Shown one piece after another: positions 32,501 through 42,797 of a stretch of 64,000 nucleotides of DNA. The stretch is taken from NCBI GenBank assembly GCA_945861535.1, contig CAMAUZ010000037.1, positions 1 through 64,000 on the forward strand, written 5' to 3'. Positions within the stretch are counted from its first letter, which is position 1; every line of letters starts with the position of its first letter. Under the pieces are notes generated by a model that worked only from the letters and a program-made list of their open reading frames with translations, searched no databases and was not told the DNA's origin. This stretch comes from Akkermansia muciniphila. GTDB taxonomy: Bacteria > Verrucomicrobiota > Verrucomicrobiia > Limisphaerales > BJHT01. Position numbers and translations under genes: made by a program.

Positions 32501-33143
32501 TGACCGCCTGGTTGATGCGGCGGTTGACGTTGACGATGAAATCGTTGGTGGTCGGGCGGGTCTCGGCTGCGGGTGCGGCTGGCGCGGCGGGCGTGGCGGG
32601 CGTGGCGGTTGCGCCGGCGAGCTGATTCACTTCGGGCAAAATGCCGTGGCGATGCGGGTCGCCGCCCTGTTCGCCGAGCGTCACGGGCAGCGGATGGCCG
32701 TCGATGAGCGCGGCGTGGGGATGGCCGATGTCGTCGCGTTTTACGGTGGCGAGGAGGGCGGCGAACTTGGGCGTGGCGGCGCAGCGATGGCGGAAGGGTT
32801 CGAGCTCGTGGTTCAGGGCCGGGTCGTAGTGGAAGGGGAAATGTTGCGCGGCGGTTTCGAGGAAATAATCAAACGGGTTGAGCACGGACATTTCCGCGAC
32901 GAGGTCCACCTCGACGGCGAACTCGCGCGTCGGCTCCGGGAACACGAGGCGCGCGAGGTAATTGGACTGCGGGTCCTGCTGCCAGTTGATGAAATGTTTC
33001 TCCGGCAGCACGCGCAGCGAATAGCTCAGGATGCGCGTGCGCGAGTGCGGCGCGGGCCGCAGCCGCACGACCTGCGGGCCGAGCGTGACGAGCCGGTCGT
33101 ATTGGTAGTGGGTGCGATGGTGGAGGGCGACGTGGATGGACAT
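29583..33143 (-). CDS. Transglutaminase-like protein with DUF2126 domain
   Basis: 1186 residues. N-terminal transglutaminase module with the complete triad C238 ([15 protein letters not shown]), H287 ([11 protein letters not shown]) and D303 ([10 protein letters not shown]), preceded by [19 protein letters not shown]. From about 385 the DUF2126 region: [59 protein letters not shown] and [20 protein letters not shown]. This long form is a regular member of the ATP-grasp/alpha-E clusters. DUF2126 has been related to the glutamine-synthetase/amidoligase-like fold, so a second ligase activity is conceivable. A glycine/alanine-rich linker is at about 645-670. Confidence 0.94.
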   Translation of the reverse strand: [1186 protein letters not shown]

Positions 33144-33179
33144 AGTGAGAAGAGATTAACTCCCGAACTCCGAAACAGT

Positions 33180-33560
33180 AAGGGGAGCGCACGCGGCCCG
33201 CGTGCGGGTTTGGGCGGCGCGCCCAAACGAGCGTGCCCCGGTCTGCGTTTCCTGCGGCGTGAAAAGGTAATCAGCCTTTGCGAAAGTTCGTGCAGTCCGC
33301 ACCGGGGTCTCCGGCTCCCTCTCCTCCGTTCGGAACGGAGGAGAGGGTCGGGGAGAGGAGTCGCTCGGCAATGCTGGGCCGCTCGCAATGGTGAAGCACC
33401 CCTCTCCCCGTTCGTGCCTCACGGGGCGAGGGAGACGGACGCGCTTCTTGTCAGAGCATTCCCGGCACGAACTTTCGCAACGATTGATCGGGGAACGAGG
33501 TTTTCGGCGGGCCGCCGAAAACGGCACGCCAGCGGCGTGCGCTCCCCGGAGCGCCGGGCT
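33180..33560. repeat. Nested repeat block between DUF2126 and alpha-E genes
   Basis: Outer arms GGGGAGCGCACGCGGCCCGC and GGCACGCCAGCGGCGTGCGC belong to the 29261 family. Inside are a CCTCTCCTCCGTTCGGAACGG hairpin and CTCTCCCCGTTCGTGCCTCA, i.e. another family inserted in the first, and GCGAAAGTTCGTGC with its complement at both ends. From 33561 to 33674 there is no gene. Confidence 0.82.
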
Positions 33561-33674
33561 GCGCCCGGCGGGGACGGCGGAGTTCGGGCAGGCACGAAAA
33601 TCCCGGAGGCGGCGACGAAGTGACCGGGAGGGGAGGGGACGCGCCGGTGTCATGAAATTGCGACCGACCGCCGA

Positions 33675-34721
33675 TCAGCGGGAGACCAACACCGGCTGCC
33701 GCAACTGCTGTTGTTGTTGCTGCTGCTGTTGCTGGATTTCTTCATCGATGCTCGTGAACGGCTGGAAGGTGTAGGAACCGAACACCGCATCGCCGATCTT
33801 GTTGAGCTTCTGCTGCACGACATCGAGGTAATCGTGGATGCCCTGCTCGAAAACTTCCGCGATGGTGCCGAACTGAAACTCCGCCAGCAACCGGCCGGAA
33901 AGCCGCTCGGGATCGTTGATGAAGCGTCCCTCCGGCGCGCCGCTGATCGCGCGCAACGCCCGGTCCATGTGCGTGATGCTGAACTTCACCGAGCGCGGAA
34001 AATCATCCGAGAACAGGAGAAATTCCGCCACGCGCTGCGGATCGACTTCCGCCGAATGCAGCGCCTTGTACGCATCCCACGCGCTGCACGAGCGGAGGAT
34101 CGACGCCCATTCCAACGCCTCGGTCTGGCTGGCGGCTTTCGGCGCACTGCGGCGCGGCGGCACGGTCGCATGGCGGACATCGAGGATGCGCGTGGTCTTG
34201 TCGGCGCGTTCGAGGTATTTGCCGACCTGCATGAACTGCCAGCCTTCGTTATGCACGACCGTCGCGTTGCTCAGCCCTTGGAGATGCAGCGAACTGGCTT
34301 TGATTTCCTGAAAAAACTCGTAGGGACTCTCGCCCCACATCTGGCGCGCGCCGTCGGAGTGGATGAAGAGATAAAGCCGGTTCAACTCCTCCCAAATCTC
34401 GATGGTGATCTGGTCGCGCACCATGCGGGCGCTCTCGCGGGCGAGGGCGATGGACGAGATGATCGAGTTGGTGTTGTCCGGCCGGAAGACGAGAAATTCG
34501 GTGACCGTCTGGCCGTTCGCTTCGGGATACAGCTTGAAGAACAGCTCCTCGTCGCCGGTGGTCTGGACAATCGGCACCCAGTAGGCCGCGAGGCCCTTGT
34601 CATCGAGGCTGCGATAATCAAGGAGGAGCTGGAGGTTCACATCGACGATGCGCGCGATGTTCTCGGCGCGCTCGATGTAGCGGCTCATCCAGTAGAGGGA
34701 ATTGGCGACGCGGGATAGCAT
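33675..34721 (-). CDS. Alpha-E domain protein
   Basis: 348 residues, all-helical alpha-E family: MLSRVANSLYWMSRYIERAE at the start is diagnostic, as are GWQFMQVGKYLERADKTTRI and DFPRSVKFSITHMDRALRAI. Alpha-E proteins accompany circularly permuted ATP-grasp enzymes and transglutaminases and are predicted to be partners of the ligase. Near the C-terminus nine or ten glutamines in a row are encoded by a CAG/CAA run (33702-33735), a length-variable tract. It lies 204 bp downstream of the ATP-grasp gene with a palindromic repeat between. Confidence 0.93.
   Translation of the reverse strand: MLSRVANSLYWMSRYIERAENIARIVDVNLQLLLDYRSLDDKGLAAYWVPIVQTTGDEELFFKLYPEANGQTVTEFLVFRPDNTNSIISSIALARESARMVRDQITIEIWEELNRLYLFIHSDGARQMWGESPYEFFQEIKASSLHLQGLSNATVVHNEGWQFMQVGKYLERADKTTRILDVRHATVPPRRSAPKAASQTEALEWASILRSCSAWDAYKALHSAEVDPQRVAEFLLFSDDFPRSVKFSITHMDRALRAISGAPEGRFINDPERLSGRLLAEFQFGTIAEVFEQGIHDYLDVVQQKLNKIGDAVFGSYTFQPFTSIDEEIQQQQQQQQQQLRQPVLVSR
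33702..33735. repeat. CAG/CAA trinucleotide run (poly-Q)
   Basis: Ten or so CTG/TTG triplets on the plus strand, coding for consecutive glutamines near the C-terminus of the alpha-E protein. Such runs can expand or contract by slippage. Confidence 0.85.
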
Positions 34722-34757
34722 GGCTGGCCTTATCCGTGACTAAGCAGTTGGAACCGC

Positions 34758-34900
34758 CGATACGACCACAGAGACGCGATGAACGCAGAGGAATACCCAT
34801 GTCTGCCTCCGCTCCGGCCAGTCACCATTCAGTAAACAATCATCCGTCAGCCCATTCTTTGTTTTCTCTGTGTTCATCGTGTCTCTGTGGTCGTATCGCG
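34758..34900. repeat. Inverted repeat, 'CCACAGAGACACGATGAAC' family, copy 1
   Basis: Arms CGATACGACCACAGAGACGC and GTCTCTGTGGTCGTATCG with GATGAACGCAGAG/CTCTGTGTTCATC inside. Second copy at 56807-56937. Between alpha-E and the ATP-grasp gene. Confidence 0.9.
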
Positions 34901-34925
34901 ATCGTCCCTACTGATTCGTTACGGC

Positions 34926-36434
<1,509 letters not shown>

Positions 36435-36477
36435 CCCGCCGATGAATGACGAGGATGAAACACCGGCCCGCGATCCG

Positions 36478-36556
36478 CGGTGGAGCGCCGAGCATTGCTC
36501 GGCCCGTGCCACTGCCGGCAGTTCGTGCCGAGCAGTGCTCGGCGCTCCGGTTCAGG
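36478..36556. repeat. Inverted repeat 'GGAGCGCCGAGCATTGCTCGG'
   Basis: GGAGCGCCGAGCATTGCTCG at the left returns as CGAGCAGTGCTCGGCGCTCC at the right, around a short centre. No other copy seen in this window. The rest of the 36435-36715 gap shows nothing else. Confidence 0.88.
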
Positions 36557-36715
36557 GAAGCATTCAGCGCCAGTTTTGGCCCCCGTCTTCTCCAGATCCC
36601 TTCGACTTGTGCGTCCGTCGGCTATGCCCGCTCCGCGCGAGCTTTTGCTTGAAATCACCGGAGACGCTCAACAGTCTTCGCCCGTCACCAGCGTCAAAAA
36701 ACCCTCAAAATCCCC

Positions 36716-37873
36716 ATGAAAACTCCCTCGTTTCCTGCCTCCGGCGCACCCGCCCCCACATCGCTCCCACCCCATGTCTCGCGCCGCTCCTTCCTCGCTG
36801 CGGCGACCACCGCCGCTGCGGGCCTGACGCTCGCGGGCCGTGCCGCCGCGGCCGAACGCGACTGGAGCGGCAAAATCCCCACGCGCTACCCGGACCCGGA
36901 CCTCATCGCGTTGGACAAACGCTTCACGGCCAAGCTCGGCAACACGCCCATCCAGCGGATTTATCACGGCGCAAATACGATGTGGACCGAAGGCCCGGCG
37001 TGGAATGCCGTGGGCCGTTACCTGCTCTGGAGCGACATCCCGAACAATCTCCAGCAGCGCTGGATCGAGGACGACGGCCATGTGAGCACCTTCCGCAGCC
37101 CGGTCAACAACACCAACGGCAACACCTTCGACTACGAAGGCCGCCAGCTCTCCTGCGAGCACCTGACCCGCCGCGTCGTGCGCCACGAGCACAACGGGAA
37201 AGTGACGATTCTGGCGGACAAGTTTGGCGGGAAATCCTTCAACGCGCCGAACGATGTCGTGGTGCATCCGAATACGGGCGACATCTGGTTCACCGATCCC
37301 GGCTACGGCGGCTTGATGAACTACGAGGGAGAGCGCGTGAAGTCCACGAACGTGCAGCCAAACCAAAAGGAGGCGGTGTACGTGATCGATGGCAAGACCG
37401 GCAAAATCGAGAAGGTCACGGACGAAATCTTCAAGCCCAACGGCCTCTGTTTTTCGCCCGACTACAAAAAGCTCTACGTAGCCGACACCGGCGCGAGCCA
37501 CTACGACAACGCGCCGAAGAACATCAAGGTGTGGGACGTGGACGGGAGGAAGCTCAAAGGCGGAAAGGAGTTCGCCTCGATGAAGCTCAAGTTCAAGCGC
37601 GACGGGAAGGATGTGGAGGACGCGGGCTTCGCCGACGGCATCCGCTGCGACACCGAGGGAAACATCTGGGCCAGCGCCGGCTGGGTAGGCGCGGGCTACG
37701 ACGGCGTCCACATCTTCGCGGGCACGGACGGCCAGCGCATCGGGCAGATTCTGCTGCCCGAGATCTGCTCCAACGTCTGCTTCGGCGGCGCGAAACGGAA
37801 CCGCCTCTTCATGACCGCCAGCACCTCGGTGTACGCCGTGTACGTCGAGACCCAGGGCGCGCATATCACCTGA
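36716..37873 (+). CDS. SMP-30/gluconolactonase-like protein with Tat signal
   Basis: 385 residues. VSRRSFLAAATTAAAGLTLA is a twin-arginine leader (R23, R24), so it is exported folded. The beta-propeller of the SMP-30/LRE family follows, with TEGPAWNAVGRYLLWSDIPN, NDVVVHPNTGDIWFTDPGYG and KPNGLCFSPDYKKLYVADTG, which carry the metal-binding Glu and Asn residues. ADGIRCDTEGNIWASAGWVG completes the family pattern. Likely hydrolyses a sugar lactone or a similar ester in the periplasm. Monocistronic. Confidence 0.92.
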   Translation: MKTPSFPASGAPAPTSLPPHVSRRSFLAAATTAAAGLTLAGRAAAAERDWSGKIPTRYPDPDLIALDKRFTAKLGNTPIQRIYHGANTMWTEGPAWNAVGRYLLWSDIPNNLQQRWIEDDGHVSTFRSPVNNTNGNTFDYEGRQLSCEHLTRRVVRHEHNGKVTILADKFGGKSFNAPNDVVVHPNTGDIWFTDPGYGGLMNYEGERVKSTNVQPNQKEAVYVIDGKTGKIEKVTDEIFKPNGLCFSPDYKKLYVADTGASHYDNAPKNIKVWDVDGRKLKGGKEFASMKLKFKRDGKDVEDAGFADGIRCDTEGNIWASAGWVGAGYDGVHIFAGTDGQRIGQILLPEICSNVCFGGAKRNRLFMTASTSVYAVYVETQGAHIT

Positions 37874-37964
37874 CCCAAGAGCGCGGGCGGCCCGCCCGCG
37901 AGTGCCGTCAGGCAGAACATGTGCGTGGGGTGCGGAACGCGCTCCGGCTCCCGGTTCATCCGCG

Positions 37965-38047
37965 TTGGTAGGGCGCGTCTGTCCTCAGCGCGCCGCCCAA
38001 CCGTAGGACGCCCCACCGGCGCGCTGAGGACAGACGCGCCCTACCAA
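37965..38047. repeat. Near-perfect palindrome 'TTGGTAGGGCGCGTCTGTCCTC'
   Basis: Arms of about 30 bp (TTGGTAGGGCGCGTCTGTCC through TCAGCGCGCC and the exact complement) around a 23-bp centre. It lies between two convergent genes, the lactonase-like gene and prfC, where it might also end transcription. Confidence 0.93.
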
Positions 38048-38063
38048 CCGCACCCGTGCCCCT

Positions 38064-39665
38064 TCAGTGCTGCAATATCTCCGGCGGCAACGTCGTGAGC
38101 GGCGCCTTCGGATTGGTCGTCCCGAAATAATTCGCCGACCAATCATTGGAGAACAACACCACCGCGTGCTGCCCCATGTCATACGCCAGCCGCGCGCCGC
38201 TCGGGAGCGACAGCGCGCTCAGCTCGGCTTCGGTGATCCCCGTCGGCAGCCAGCGGCACACCGTCCACGGCGCAGATTCGAGGCGCGACTCCGCGCCGTA
38301 TTCGCTCTCGAGGCGGAACTGCACGACCTCGAATTGCAACGGCCCGACCGCCGCCAACAGCGGCACCCGCGCGCTCGAATCGCGCAGCGTGAGCGTCTGG
38401 ATCACGCCCTCCTGCAGGAGCTGTTCGAGGCCCTGCCGGAATTGTTTGAACTTCGCCGTGTTGGGATTGTGCAGGTAGGCGAAGGACTCTGGCGGGAAGC
38501 GCGGGATTTCCTTGTACAGAATCGTCGGGTCCGTCGTGAGCGTGTCGCCGATGCCGAAGCTGTCGTGCCCGACGAGGCCGATGACATCGCCGGGATACGC
38601 CTCATCCACCGTCTCGCGCTCGTTGCCGAAAAGTTTGTGCGAACTGGAGAGCCGCACTTTTTTCTGCGTGAGCGAGTGGCTCACCGTCATGTCGCGCTCG
38701 AACTTCCCCGTGCAGACGCGCAGGAACGCGATGCGGTCGCGGTGCCGCGGGTCCATATTCGCCTGAATCTTGAAAATGAAACCGGAGAACGCCGGGTTCT
38801 CGGGCGCGACCGCGGTGCCCGCTATGACGCGCGCCTTGGGCGGCGGCGAGTGCTGGAGGAAGCCATCGAGCAACAGTTGCACGCCGAAATTATTGACGCC
38901 GCTGCCGAAGAAGACCGGCGTCGTCCGGCCCGCGAGCACCTCGGCTTCATTGAAGCTCTCGCCGGCGAGTTCGAGCATTTCCAGCTCTTCGACGGTGCGG
39001 TGATAAGTCGTGTCGTCGAGCCGTTCGCGGATGACCGGATCGCTCAGATCACCAATGGACACGGGCGCGCGGAACTTGCCGCCCACCACGCGCTCGAAGC
39101 GATGGAGCTGCTTGGTGCGCCGGTCGAACACACCCTGAAAATCCGCGCCCGAACCGATCGGCCAGTTCACGGGAAACGCGCCGATACCGAGCACCTTCTC
39201 CAGTTCATCCAGCAGCATCAGCGGCTCGCGCATCGGGCGGTCGCACTTGTTCATGAAGGTGAAGATCGGCACGCCGCGCTGACGGCAGACCTCGAAGAGC
39301 TTGCGCGTCTGCGGCTCGATGCCCTTCGCGGAATCAATCACCATCACCACGGAATCCACGGCCGTGAGCACGCGGTAGGTGTCCTCGGAAAAGTCCTTGT
39401 GGCCGGGCGTGTCGAGCAGGTTGATGCGAAACCCGTTGTAATCAAATTGCAGCACCGTCGAGCTGATCGAGATGCCGCGCTTCTTCTCCAGCTCCATCCA
39501 GTCGCTCGTCGTGGCGCGCTGGTTTTTGCGCGCGGTCACGGAGCCGGCGAGCTGCACCGCGCCGCCGTAGAGCAGCAGCTTCTCCGTCAGCGTCGTCTTG
39601 CCCGCGTCCGGATGCGAGATGATGGCGAACGTGCGGCGGCGTTGGATTTCTTGGGCGATGTCCAC
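38064..39665 (-). CDS. prfC: Peptide chain release factor 3
   Basis: 533-residue translational GTPase that recycles RF1/RF2 after termination. G1 HPDAGKT (18-24), G2 region QRATTSDWMELEKKRGISIS, G3 DTPGHKD (85-91) and G4 NKCD (139-142) are all present. Domain II and the RF3 C-terminal domain follow (DPRHRDRIAFLRVCTGKFER, VGPLQFEVVQFRL). Starts with GTG at 39665; no clear ribosome-binding site. A housekeeping gene, intact. Confidence 0.97.
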   Translation of the reverse strand: MDIAQEIQRRRTFAIISHPDAGKTTLTEKLLLYGGAVQLAGSVTARKNQRATTSDWMELEKKRGISISSTVLQFDYNGFRINLLDTPGHKDFSEDTYRVLTAVDSVVMVIDSAKGIEPQTRKLFEVCRQRGVPIFTFMNKCDRPMREPLMLLDELEKVLGIGAFPVNWPIGSGADFQGVFDRRTKQLHRFERVVGGKFRAPVSIGDLSDPVIRERLDDTTYHRTVEELEMLELAGESFNEAEVLAGRTTPVFFGSGVNNFGVQLLLDGFLQHSPPPKARVIAGTAVAPENPAFSGFIFKIQANMDPRHRDRIAFLRVCTGKFERDMTVSHSLTQKKVRLSSSHKLFGNERETVDEAYPGDVIGLVGHDSFGIGDTLTTDPTILYKEIPRFPPESFAYLHNPNTAKFKQFRQGLEQLLQEGVIQTLTLRDSSARVPLLAAVGPLQFEVVQFRLESEYGAESRLESAPWTVCRWLPTGITEAELSALSLPSGARLAYDMGQHAVVLFSNDWSANYFGTTNPKAPLTTLPPEILQH

Positions 39666-39757
39666 AGGAGGCGGGTTGGGGAAAACGGAAAAAGTTAAGA
39701 GCAGCGGTGACCGGAGCGCACCTCAGTTTTCTGCGAACGAGTTGCCAAAGATTGGAG

Positions 39758-39902
39758 CCGTTCTCCCTCACCCCGGCCCTCTCCCGCTGGGAGAGGGAGC
39801 CGCTCTGACCGCTCGTCGAACCCAGCAGCGCTCGCTTGCCAACGGCCGCAGGCAAACGTTCTCCCTCTCCCCGCGGGAGAGGGTAGGGGTGAGGGAGAAC
39901 GG
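39758..39902. repeat. Inverted repeat, 'CCGTTCTCCCTCACCCC' family
   Basis: Arms CCGTTCTCCCTCACCCCGGC with CTCTCCCGCTGGGAGAGGGA, returning as GGGAGAGGGTAGGGGTGAGG and GAGAACGG. The CTCTCCC blocks also occur inside hsdM and at 33300-33420 and 45390-45430. The rest of the gap up to 40116 includes a hairpin-rich stretch but no gene. Confidence 0.88.
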
Positions 39903-40116
39903 CCGCAGATTTCCAATGCCGGCACCAGAAAGGACGAATGCCCTCGCCAAACAAGCGGCGTTGCAAATCGCCCCCGGAGCGCGGCCTTCAGGCCGCAGAG
40001 ACGTCCCCATGCAACGAGAGCGTCAGGCAAACCCAGTGCTCCTCCGGCCCGCCACGATCCTGCGGCGTAAACGCCGCGCCCCGGGGCCACACGTATCCGC
40101 CGCTCTGCTTCGCGCC

Positions 40117-40830
40117 TCATCCCTTCTTCGCCGCAGGTTTCGGCTTGCTCGCCGCGATGGGATTCTCCAGCGGACGCAACACCTTCAGCGCGTCGGGCAG
40201 CTTGTAGTGCCGCTTGAGACCCAGCTCCGTCAGCATCCCCGCCGGCACGCGCGAGATGAACTCCGGGAAGCTCCGATCCACCCGGTCGCGCAGCAGTTTC
40301 TGCCCCGCCTTCGACGCCCAGAATTCCTCCTCCGCCTTCGCCAGCGCAATGCCCGCTTCATCGGCGTTCATGCTCTCGCGTTTGCCGAGCACCCAAATCA
40401 GCTCGGGATCGCCCGGCAGCGCCACGGGACACGCAACGAACTTCTGCACGATCTCCTGCTCGTCGCTCTCGTCCACCACCGCGTCGGGATTCACCTTCAC
40501 CTCGCCGCGGAACTGCCCGCCATCCGGCAGCGCGATCTCGATGGCGAGCGTCTTCTCCGCGCGATTGGGCTTGATCGTCACATCGCCGTCGCCGAACGAC
40601 GCGGCGAGCTGCGTCTTCACCTCGGTCAGCGTCTTGGGTTCGAGGTCCGGCAGGGCGACCTTGGCGCAAAACTTCTCGAATGCCGCGGCTTTGGCCTTGG
40701 ATTTCAATTCCGTTTCGATGGCCTGATAAATCTTCCCCGCCAGCTTCGGATCAGTGGTGGCCTTGGGCAGCACCAGCTTGAGCAAGTTGAGCAATTCGAG
40801 GTCGGCGACTTTCTTCGGTTCTTTTTTCAT
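40117..40830 (-). CDS. Conserved hypothetical protein
   Basis: 237 residues from ATG 40830; the frame is open further upstream but only through repeats. Mixed helix/strand protein without a recognised domain. Segments with protein character include LLNLLKLVLPKATTDPKLAG, NRAEKTLAIEIALPDGGQFR and FWASKAGQKLLRDRVDRSFP. A lysine-rich C-terminus ends in PKPAAKKG. No signal peptide or membrane helix. No operon partner on the same strand. Confidence 0.6.
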   Translation of the reverse strand: MKKEPKKVADLELLNLLKLVLPKATTDPKLAGKIYQAIETELKSKAKAAAFEKFCAKVALPDLEPKTLTEVKTQLAASFGDGDVTIKPNRAEKTLAIEIALPDGGQFRGEVKVNPDAVVDESDEQEIVQKFVACPVALPGDPELIWVLGKRESMNADEAGIALAKAEEEFWASKAGQKLLRDRVDRSFPEFISRVPAGMLTELGLKRHYKLPDALKVLRPLENPIAASKPKPAAKKG

Positions 40831-40897
40831 TTTCAAAATTGGGGCGCACTTGTGACACACCCCGCCGCCGGGCGCAACGTCCGCGTCGGGTTTCATC

Positions 40898-41277
40898 AGG
40901 AGCGCGGCTGTGTCGCAGACCAGCCGCAGCGGCAACTCCGTCCCCCACGCGTCGGCAAGCTCAGATGCTGTGGCGCATGTCCACGCGCTGCGGCTGGTGC
41001 TCTGCACACAGCCGCGCTCCGAGGCATCGGCTGGAGCGCGCCCGTCCTCGGGCGCAGCGACGTGGAATGCACGAAGCCGCTGAAAGTTTTCACCGCCCCC
41101 GTTCGTGCGGACGCCGCAGCGGCCGAGGGCGGCCGCACTCCGGTGCCGACGCTTGGAGCGCGGCTGTGTCGCAGACCAGCCGCAGCAGCAACTCCGTCCC
41201 GCACGCGTGGGCTGACTTGGATGCTGCGGAGGTTGGCCACGCGCTGCGGCTGGTGCTCCGCACACAGCCGCGCTCCT
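40898..41277. repeat. Two copies of a 'GGAGCGCGGCTGTGTCGCAGA' palindromic unit
   Basis: Units at 40898-41020 and 41153-41277, each with AGCGCGGCTGTGTCGCAGAC at the left and GCACACAGCCGCGCTCC at the right. Between them and downstream (41038-41150, 41281-41400) another family alternates, with AACGCCGCTGCGGCCGGGGA-type motifs. The gap to 41472 has no gene. Confidence 0.85.
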
Positions 41278-41472
41278 GGGAGTCGGGCGGATTGCGCCCA
41301 GCCCCGGTCCCACCAAGCGCCATGCCTCTCGCCGCCGGTAAATTTCCACAACCCCGTGCCTACGAACGCCGCTGCGGCCGGGGACGGCCGCCCTCCGCGC
41401 CCCTCCCGCCCTCCACCCTCCCTCCGAAACTATCTCCAATGCCCCCCGTCCACTCCACGTCCCACTCCGCGC

Positions 41473-42768
41473 ATGTCGCCAACACCACCCGCCTCGCCCG
41501 CCCCGGCCACCCTCACCCGCCGCACGTTCCTCCGTGCCGCCGGCGTTTCGCTCGCGCTGCCGGTGCTCGAATGCCTCCAGCCGCGCCTCTTCGCCGCCGG
41601 GAAGACGCCCGCGATCCGCCGCGCCCTCTTCATCTGCACACCGCTCGGTGTTCACCCCGCGAACTTCTTTCCCACCGCAGCCGGCCGCGACTACGCGCTC
41701 ACGCCCTATCTCGAAGTGCTCAAAGATTTCCGCAACGACTTCACCGTCATGTCCGGCCTCGCGCATCCCGAGGTCGGGTCCACGCACGATTCCATCTACA
41801 GCTTCCTCACCGGCGCGCCGCATCCCGAGATTCGCGCGGGCTTCCGCAACAGCATCTCCGTGGACCAGTTCGCCGCCGAGCGCATCGGCGGGCAGACGCG
41901 TTTCCCCAGCCTGTCACTTTCGGCCGAAGGCTTCGGCCTCTCGTGGACGCGCAGCGGCGCGCTCGTGCCACCGGACCTCTATCCCTCGAACCTCTTCGCG
42001 CGCCTCTTCCTCGAAGGCCGCCCCGACGAAGTCCAGACGCAGGCCCGGCGCTTGCGCGACGGCCAGAGCATCCTCGACACCGTGCGCGAACAGGCGCGGC
42101 GCCTGCAGCCCACGCTCGGCACGCGCGACCGCGAGAAGATGGACGAGTATTTCACCAGCGTCCGCGAACTGGAACAGCGCCTGGTCACCAACGAGGAATG
42201 GTCCAAGAAACCCAAGCCGAAAGTCACCGCCCCGCCGCCGCAGAACAACCTGAACCCCGCCGACCTCATCGGTAAAAACCGGCTCCTGTTCGACCTCATC
42301 CACCTCGCCCTCCAGACCGACTCCACGCGCCTCATCACGATGCTCCTCCTTGGCACCAGCCTCGTCCCGCCGATCCCCGGCGTCTCGCAAGGCCACCACG
42401 ACCTCTCGCACCACGGCCAGGACCCCGCCAAACTCGCGCAGCTCAAGACCGTGGAACTGGAGAAAATGAAGACCCTCCGCGAACTGCTGGAAAAACTGCG
42501 ACGCACCGAAGAACAGGGCGAAACCCTCCTCGACCGCACCATGGTCTTCTTCAGCAGCAACCTCGGCAACGCCAGCAACCACTCCACGCGCAACCTCCCC
42601 GTCCTCCTCGCCGGCGGCGGCTTCCAACACGGCCAGCACCTCGCCTTCGACCCGAAGAATGCGCCACCCCTCTGCAACCTCTACGTCTCCCTCCTCCAGC
42701 GCCTCGGCCTCGACTCCGACCGCTTCAGCTCCGGCACCGGACCGCTGAAGGGGCTGGAAATGGTGTGA
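41473..42768 (+). CDS. DUF1552 family protein with Tat signal
   Basis: 431 residues. LTRRTFLRAAGVSLALPVLE is a twin-arginine leader (R16, R17). The DUF1552 core follows: RRALFICTPLGVHPANFFPT, MSGLAHPEVGSTHDSIYSFL, FHQRP-like spacing replaced here by FTSVRELEQRL, and MLLLGTSLVPPIPGVSQGHH to HHGQDPAKLAQLKTVE. Secreted family of Planctomycetes and Verrucomicrobia, usually coupled to DUF1592-type cytochrome proteins, none adjacent here. Its last 180 bp are duplicated downstream at 43710-43892. Confidence 0.92.
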   Translation: MSPTPPASPAPATLTRRTFLRAAGVSLALPVLECLQPRLFAAGKTPAIRRALFICTPLGVHPANFFPTAAGRDYALTPYLEVLKDFRNDFTVMSGLAHPEVGSTHDSIYSFLTGAPHPEIRAGFRNSISVDQFAAERIGGQTRFPSLSLSAEGFGLSWTRSGALVPPDLYPSNLFARLFLEGRPDEVQTQARRLRDGQSILDTVREQARRLQPTLGTRDREKMDEYFTSVRELEQRLVTNEEWSKKPKPKVTAPPPQNNLNPADLIGKNRLLFDLIHLALQTDSTRLITMLLLGTSLVPPIPGVSQGHHDLSHHGQDPAKLAQLKTVELEKMKTLRELLEKLRRTEEQGETLLDRTMVFFSSNLGNASNHSTRNLPVLLAGGGFQHGQHLAFDPKNAPPLCNLYVSLLQRLGLDSDRFSSGTGPLKGLEMV

Positions 42769-42797
42769 GTGCGGGCCGCCGGGGCGATTGCCGAGCG

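Noticed and set aside
39598-41472. Long upstream extension of the DUF1552 frame
   Set aside because: Runs through prfC 5' DNA and repeats; the Tat leader begins only at 41473.
40831-41823. Upstream extension of the hypothetical gene ending at 40117
   Set aside because: Translation consists of repeat sequence and antisense DUF1552; the homologous-looking protein begins at 40830.
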